Part shown: piece by piece, positions 59,793-64,000 of the stretch | How positions within the stretch are numbered: position 1 is the first letter of the stretch | Layout of the letters: every line of letters starts with the position of its first letter | Assembly (NCBI GenBank): GCA_019426215.1 | Contig: CM033393.1 | Coordinates: 49,230,645-49,294,644 of the forward strand | DNA from: Buddleja alternifolia | Taxonomy: Eukaryota; Streptophyta; Magnoliopsida; Lamiales; Scrophulariaceae | Direction of reading: 5' to 3' | Length of the DNA: 64,000 nucleotides | Notes under the pieces: model-generated | What the model was told of the DNA's origin: nothing | Database searches by the model: none | What the model saw: only the letters and a program-made list of their open reading frames with translations | Position numbers and translations under genes: made by a program

Positions 59793-59927
59793 AGATATAT
59801 ATTTGTATGTTGTAGAATTTTGGTGGGACTCGAAAAGGGGAGGAAGTTGCTTGGGATGTGGAGGAGATATATATTTGTATGTTGTAGAATTTTGGTGGGA
59901 CTCGAAAAGGGGAGGAAGTTGCTTGGG
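59793..59927 (+). repeat. 72-bp tandem duplication in the CML promoter
   Basis: AGATATATATTTGTATGTTG... starts at 59793 and again at 59865. The 63 bases that overlap are identical. It lies ~150-280 bp upstream of the CML ATG, so it could duplicate promoter sites. Confidence 0.9.
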
Positions 59928-60019
59928 AGTTGCATGTAAATTAGTCGTGGGAGAAGGTGGAAAGAGGTTGGAAAGATTTGGTCTTTTCCGCGGAAATATA
60001 TATACAAGGAAGTGTCGTC

Positions 60020-60886
60020 TTTCCTTCCTCCTTTTTTTTTTGGAGAAAAATTGGAGTAATTTTCTAGTGTATTTTTTGGCTTTATAGTAGTGAATGACTT
60101 TGTATGGAATTAAAATATAAGGAATGTGCCGTCCTCATGGAATAGGAGTAGTATTTGACTTTGATTGGAAAATTAGTGGTTTGAATTTTCGTGGAATTGA
60201 TGGTTTCTTGGCACGCAGCCTCTTTAGTAGGACAAATGGAAAAGGATTAGAATTGTAAATTTACTTATATTTGATTTGACTCGTGGAACTTTTCTTTCAC
60301 ATTTATTTGACCACGAGACTCAAACTAAGGTTAGGTATTTGACGCTGTAAATATTGGCTCCGAAATTGCAAAGCAATTCATGAATTTAGAAATGTCCCCT
60401 TTCCATGGAGTCTTGAATGGTTGTATTTTCATAATACAACTCACACTAAAAAATAATATATACAACAGATTTTATGTCATCGATTAATCATCGACTCTAA
60501 ATATAATAAGTATATCCTTGTTATAGTAGGAACATATATCAACATTTATAAAAAAAAAAAAATCATATTAACGCCTCGATTCTAAACAAAAGGGAAAGCT
60601 CTAAATGAGATACAACAATCAACTTATTTTTGGATTTTGATCGATATATTATAACAAATATTTGAATATCTAGGATTGATGGTATGATCAACGGAATGAT
60701 ATTATTAGAGAGTTATTGAAGATTATAGATTTTGGTATAATCACAATCATTATGCAACTTCGATCACAGAAGTTTGTTGTAAGTTGTAATTATACAGTGT
60801 AGAGAATGAGAGCCCCTGGGACAACTCTTTATGTAATCACTCACATAAGTTCATGCTATTGCAGTTTTAGAGTTTATAATATTGAA
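60020..60886. other. Intergenic, CML upstream
   Basis: AT-rich DNA without a recognised gene or structured repeat. Confidence 0.5.
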
Positions 60887-60894
60887 ATTATAAG

Positions 60895-61250
60895 TAGGGC
60901 TATAAACGAATCGAGTCAAGTTGAGCTGAATAAATTATTGTTCAAGTTCATCTGAATTGTTATTGAGTTTCAAAATTCATGTGTTAGCTTGGTTTCATTG
61001 TTAATTGAACCGATTTCAAACGAGCTTTAATCAAGTCGAGCACGAGTTGAAATCGAGTAGCTTGATATTTTTACACATATTTTATTATTTTTACTATCTT
61101 GAGGCGAGCTCGAACCGTGCTTTAAAAATTTATCAAACACAAAAAGGTGTTCAGGTTTGGCTTGATATGTTAATGAACCGAGCTCAAACAAACTTCTAGT
61201 GATCGATCTCGAGTCGAGTATCGAATAAGTTGATTAATCATTCAACCCTA
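60895..61250. mobile_element. hAT-type MITE, 356 bp
   Basis: The left end TAGGGCTATAAACGAATCG and the right complement TAGGGTTGAATGATTAATC are inverted. It is flanked by 8-bp duplications ATTATAAG/ATTATAGG (60887-60894 and 61251-61258, one mismatch). It is rich in CGAGCT/GAGTCGAG words. Confidence 0.8.
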
Positions 61251-61339
61251 ATTATAGGTTAATGGAGCGAATCAAGTCTATATTCATTTTATTTTCTTTT
61301 TGATGAAGTGGGGTACCCTAGCTATTTAGTCGGACAGAT

Positions 61340-61530
61340 CCGGACCTACAGTCATATCTCACGACCACTTTAGACTGGCCATATCTTGTTCATGTAATAT
61401 TTTTAACGCTTCTTCTGAAGGTTCACCCAGCTCCCTGTTCTAATTAACACCTGATTTGGCTAAAAATTCCGCAACTTTATTAGCATCACGAGGTATTTGT
61501 TGCAACCTCAAGTCTATATATTCAGCGAGT
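61340..61530 (-). pseudogene. LINE RNase H remnant
   Basis: On the minus strand the segment near 61,510-61,446 reads QQIPRDANKVAEFLAKSG and then a stop. The motif PRDANKVADFLAK is typical of the C-terminal end of the RNase H domain in plant LINEs (and RNase H-like fragments). Further stops follow. It is a short decayed fragment with no start and no rest of the reverse transcriptase. Confidence 0.65.
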
Positions 61531-61782
61531 TAATACAGTGGCTGGACCACAATACTTCTCTAGCAGGCTACATTATCCAGCAATGGGCTTATTAAATTGA
61601 GATCCAATGTCATGGACTTTTGGTTTGATCAAGAATTGGGTTTGTTAATAATCTATGGGCTAGGTCGTGGTGATTCATGGGTTAATTACTGGACTCCAGA
61701 TCCATGGGCTGAGTACGCCTAAACTTCCTCGACACTTTGCGGCCCAACAAAACCAAGAAACTAAAGGAAAGTGAAAATAAAA

Positions 61783-62002
61783 GGGCAAAATACATTTTGT
61801 ACCCTAAACTATTTACTGTATCGTATTTAAGTTTATGAATTATTAAATGTAATAAAATTGTCCCTCAATTCAAGTCATGATAAGCCAGAAAAAGTGAAGT
61901 CAATTCAAGTCATGATAAGCTAGAAAAAGTGAAGTCGATGGACCATTTTATTATATTTGATAGTTCAGGCCTTCAGGCACCTGATAAAATGAATAGTTGC
62001 CC
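61783..62002. mobile_element. Small TIR element with internal 36-bp duplication
   Basis: The ends GGGCAAAATACATTTTGT and (complement) GGGCAACTATTCATTTTATC, with paired inner blocks (TAATAAAATTGTCC / TAATAAAATGGTCC), make an inverted repeat of ~220 bp. Inside, TCAATTCAAGTCATGATAAG occurs twice in tandem (from ~61,867 and ~61,903). Confidence 0.65.
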
Positions 62003-62226
62003 ATAAAAATAATATTATAAAATTGGTGCATGAAATTAAATATCAACTTTATTCTGTTTCTCGAAGATGGCACTAGCTTTACAAGTTCCCTTTCTTTATT
62101 GTTAGGAAACTAATTAAACATAAATGAAACTAGGAATAAAATGCAACAAATCCCTGTGGGATCATCATATTTCCATTTCAAAGGAAAACAAGAAAAATTA
62201 GAAAACATAAAAATCAAACATTCCAA

Positions 62227-62797
62227 TCAATAACGTAATTCTGCAGGTGGTGGTGGAGGAGGAGAAGGAAAAGGAAATGGAATGCCAGATTTACCATTCA
62301 CATTTGGCTCTGGTTTCTCATTATAATCCAGTTCCATCATTTCCCTTGATTTTCCCTGCAGTCATTAATAAATCAAACAGAAACAAATCAATTTTTTTAC
62401 GATATACAGCTTATAAGTTCTAAAAACATCTCGTAAACATTAAGAACGAGTTTGTAAACTTAACCCAACACCCTCTTAATTTGCCGCTACATAATGAATA
62501 CTACTATATAAAAATCAAATTTTAAAATAGTAAAACAATGCTAAGAATGAAAGTAAAACCTCTTCGGAGCCTGCGCCAACTGCATGGCCAGAATAATTCA
62601 CCATTTTCCTTCCAAAACCTATACCCAAACAAGCGTTATATATAGTACTAGTACAACATATATAATTGGTATAAGTATAATCTCTACAACATTTATTTAA
62701 AGGAAATAAATGAGTAAAGTGTATTTTTACCAGTAGAGAAAAGCAGCACGAGGATAAATGACTGGAGAAGAATCGTACGAAAACAAGATCGAATCAT
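62227..62797 (-). CDS. Small secreted protein, candidate peptide precursor, 84 aa, 3 exons
   Basis: Exons 62797-62731, 62618-62560 and 62355-62227 join in frame (255 nt) with GT-AG introns (G|GTAAAA...TATAG|GT; GAG|GTTTTA...TGCAG|GG). Residues 1-23 (MIRSCFRTILLQSFILVLLF...) form a signal peptide. The next part has NYSGHAVGAGSEE, then a short segment MMELDYNEKPEPN followed by a Pro-rich end SPPPPPPAELRY. A signal peptide, a small size and a DY pair near acidic residues are shared with sulfated plant peptide precursors such as PSY, but there is no clear family match. It was found only by splicing, since each exon is short. A pseudogene is unlikely as all three junctions keep phase. Confidence 0.65.
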
Positions 62798-62839
62798 GTC
62801 CTTTGTAATTTGGCCTTCTGACAAAATTAAGAAGATGGA

Positions 62840-64000
62840 AATGGGAATGGCCTATAAGAAAAAATGAAAACTGGTGGGGTGTTTCGGGGAAAAAGAACCA
62901 AATATTGTGGCCTCAGATCCAATGAAGTGATGTTAATGATAGAGTCGGTCGCGATGTGCTTTCTCCTCTATAATCTATATATATATATATACACACACAA
63001 GCCCTTTTAATTTATTATTATGAAACCAGTCAGATTATTGCGTATGATTTATTTGAAGCAAGTGGCTATATTTGCCCTTTGAGACCTGTGGATCTTAGGG
63101 TATTTTTGTAATTTTATTTTGAAATATAGTATTGAGTAATCTAGTTGTCATCACTAGCTAGGCACTAGCATTGACTTTATTTTGACATCAAGCCAACATT
63201 TGTCACAATATTTAGGAAAAATTTATGCTAGACCAAATCTAATAATTTTAGTGTCTATTATGTATTGTTCCACACACATTTATGTGAAATAGATAGATAC
63301 AGAATATACACTTGAACTATTAGACTTAATCTGGCATTGAATTACTCCAATATTTGGAAAAATATATGCTAGACTAAGTCCGATGGTTCTAGTGTCTAAC
63401 TTTCTCACACATCAAAATATATTGTGTATTGTCCCCACATACACTTGTGTGAAAGAAATAGATACATAATACACATGTGAGAATTACCCCTAGATGAGCT
63501 TATACTGTCCGCAACTGATAGATTACATGCAGCATAAGAGGGTTGTCAGCTAATATGCACGGACACTCTAAAAAATCATTCTGTGCAGTGTTGGATATGT
63601 GTCGTGTTCGTGTCCAACTATTGAGAGAGAAAAAAAAAATATGGGCAACCGTATTCAAATCATGTCAGTGTACTAATTTTTTTAAAATTGATGTGTTTCG
63701 TGTCTGTGTCTCTGTAGGTGCATCATAAATTGTCAGTTGATCGCACGAGGGATATATGCAAATATCATGTCACATAAAAAGTGGAAGTATTTTTCATTTG
63801 TGTCGAGTATTCATGTGCCCTTGATCTAATTAAACCATTAAATTCAATGCCAAGTGCAAAGTACTCTTTCTTTTATTTAACTTCACTCTACTGATTGCAT
63901 CCACTATTGCATTCATTTTTATGCATGACAAGTGTACAAAATTTAAATCACTTATATATTTAAGGAAAAGATTTATACATTTGCCATGTATAGAATGAAT
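62840..64000. other. Intergenic with duplicated dispersed repeat
   Basis: Two adjacent related copies of a ~140-bp repeat start at ~63,212 and ~63,353 (TATGCTAGACYAARTCYRAT...GTGTCTA). They are related to copies near 3620, 6330 and 17,450. No gene was recognised. Confidence 0.5.

Overview
The window is nuclear DNA of a flowering plant, almost certainly a eudicot. It is AT-rich, has GT-AG introns, and carries plant-only families (alpha-expansin, R2R3-MYB, plant mobile domain, Tat-type Ty3/Gypsy). Gene density is low and most of the sequence is transposable elements and their remnants. The mix of small repeats suggests an asterid, but only weakly.

Host genes. (1) 10895-13933, minus: an intact six-exon gene for a 551-residue protein with four KH domains, with a 5'-UTR intron, a TATA box and a telo-box. 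(2) 27262-28893, plus: a three-exon alpha-expansin. (3) 39541-41561, plus: a three-exon R2R3-MYB whose N-terminus is doubtful because a second protein-like frame overlaps it. (4) 59029-59646, minus: an intronless membrane-anchored calmodulin-like protein with two EF-hands. (5) 62227-62797, minus: a three-exon gene for an 84-residue protein with a signal peptide, a candidate secreted-peptide precursor. A possible short first exon of an unidentified gene lies at 17985.

Mobile DNA. 0.5-3.2 kb holds a complete non-coding LTR element: 546-bp LTRs, a GTAGA target duplication, and an interior made almost wholly of two tandem arrays of palindromic units. 3.4-5.9 kb is a duplicated segment; one copy is split by a CACTA-like element and a second terminal-inverted-repeat (TIR) element, and a hAT element follows it. 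SINEs with target duplications lie at 17.8 and 22.2 kb, and a third SINE at 30.9 kb. Mutator-like, hAT and unassigned TIR elements fill 21-26, 30-34 and 42-45 kb. 37.5-38.9 kb is a fold-back element with a 125-bp-arm palindrome.

The largest unit is a young 13.7-kb Tat-lineage Ty3/Gypsy element (44669-58401) with 923-bp LTRs that differ at only about four sites. On the minus strand it has an uninterrupted gag-pro-RT-RH-aRNH-IN frame. On the plus strand, between pol and the 3' LTR, it carries a two-exon plant-mobile-domain plus coiled-coil gene whose GT-AG intron exists only in that orientation.

The host genes are separate single genes with no operon-like link. The features that act together are those inside the Gypsy element, where two convergent genes lie on opposite strands of one transposon.
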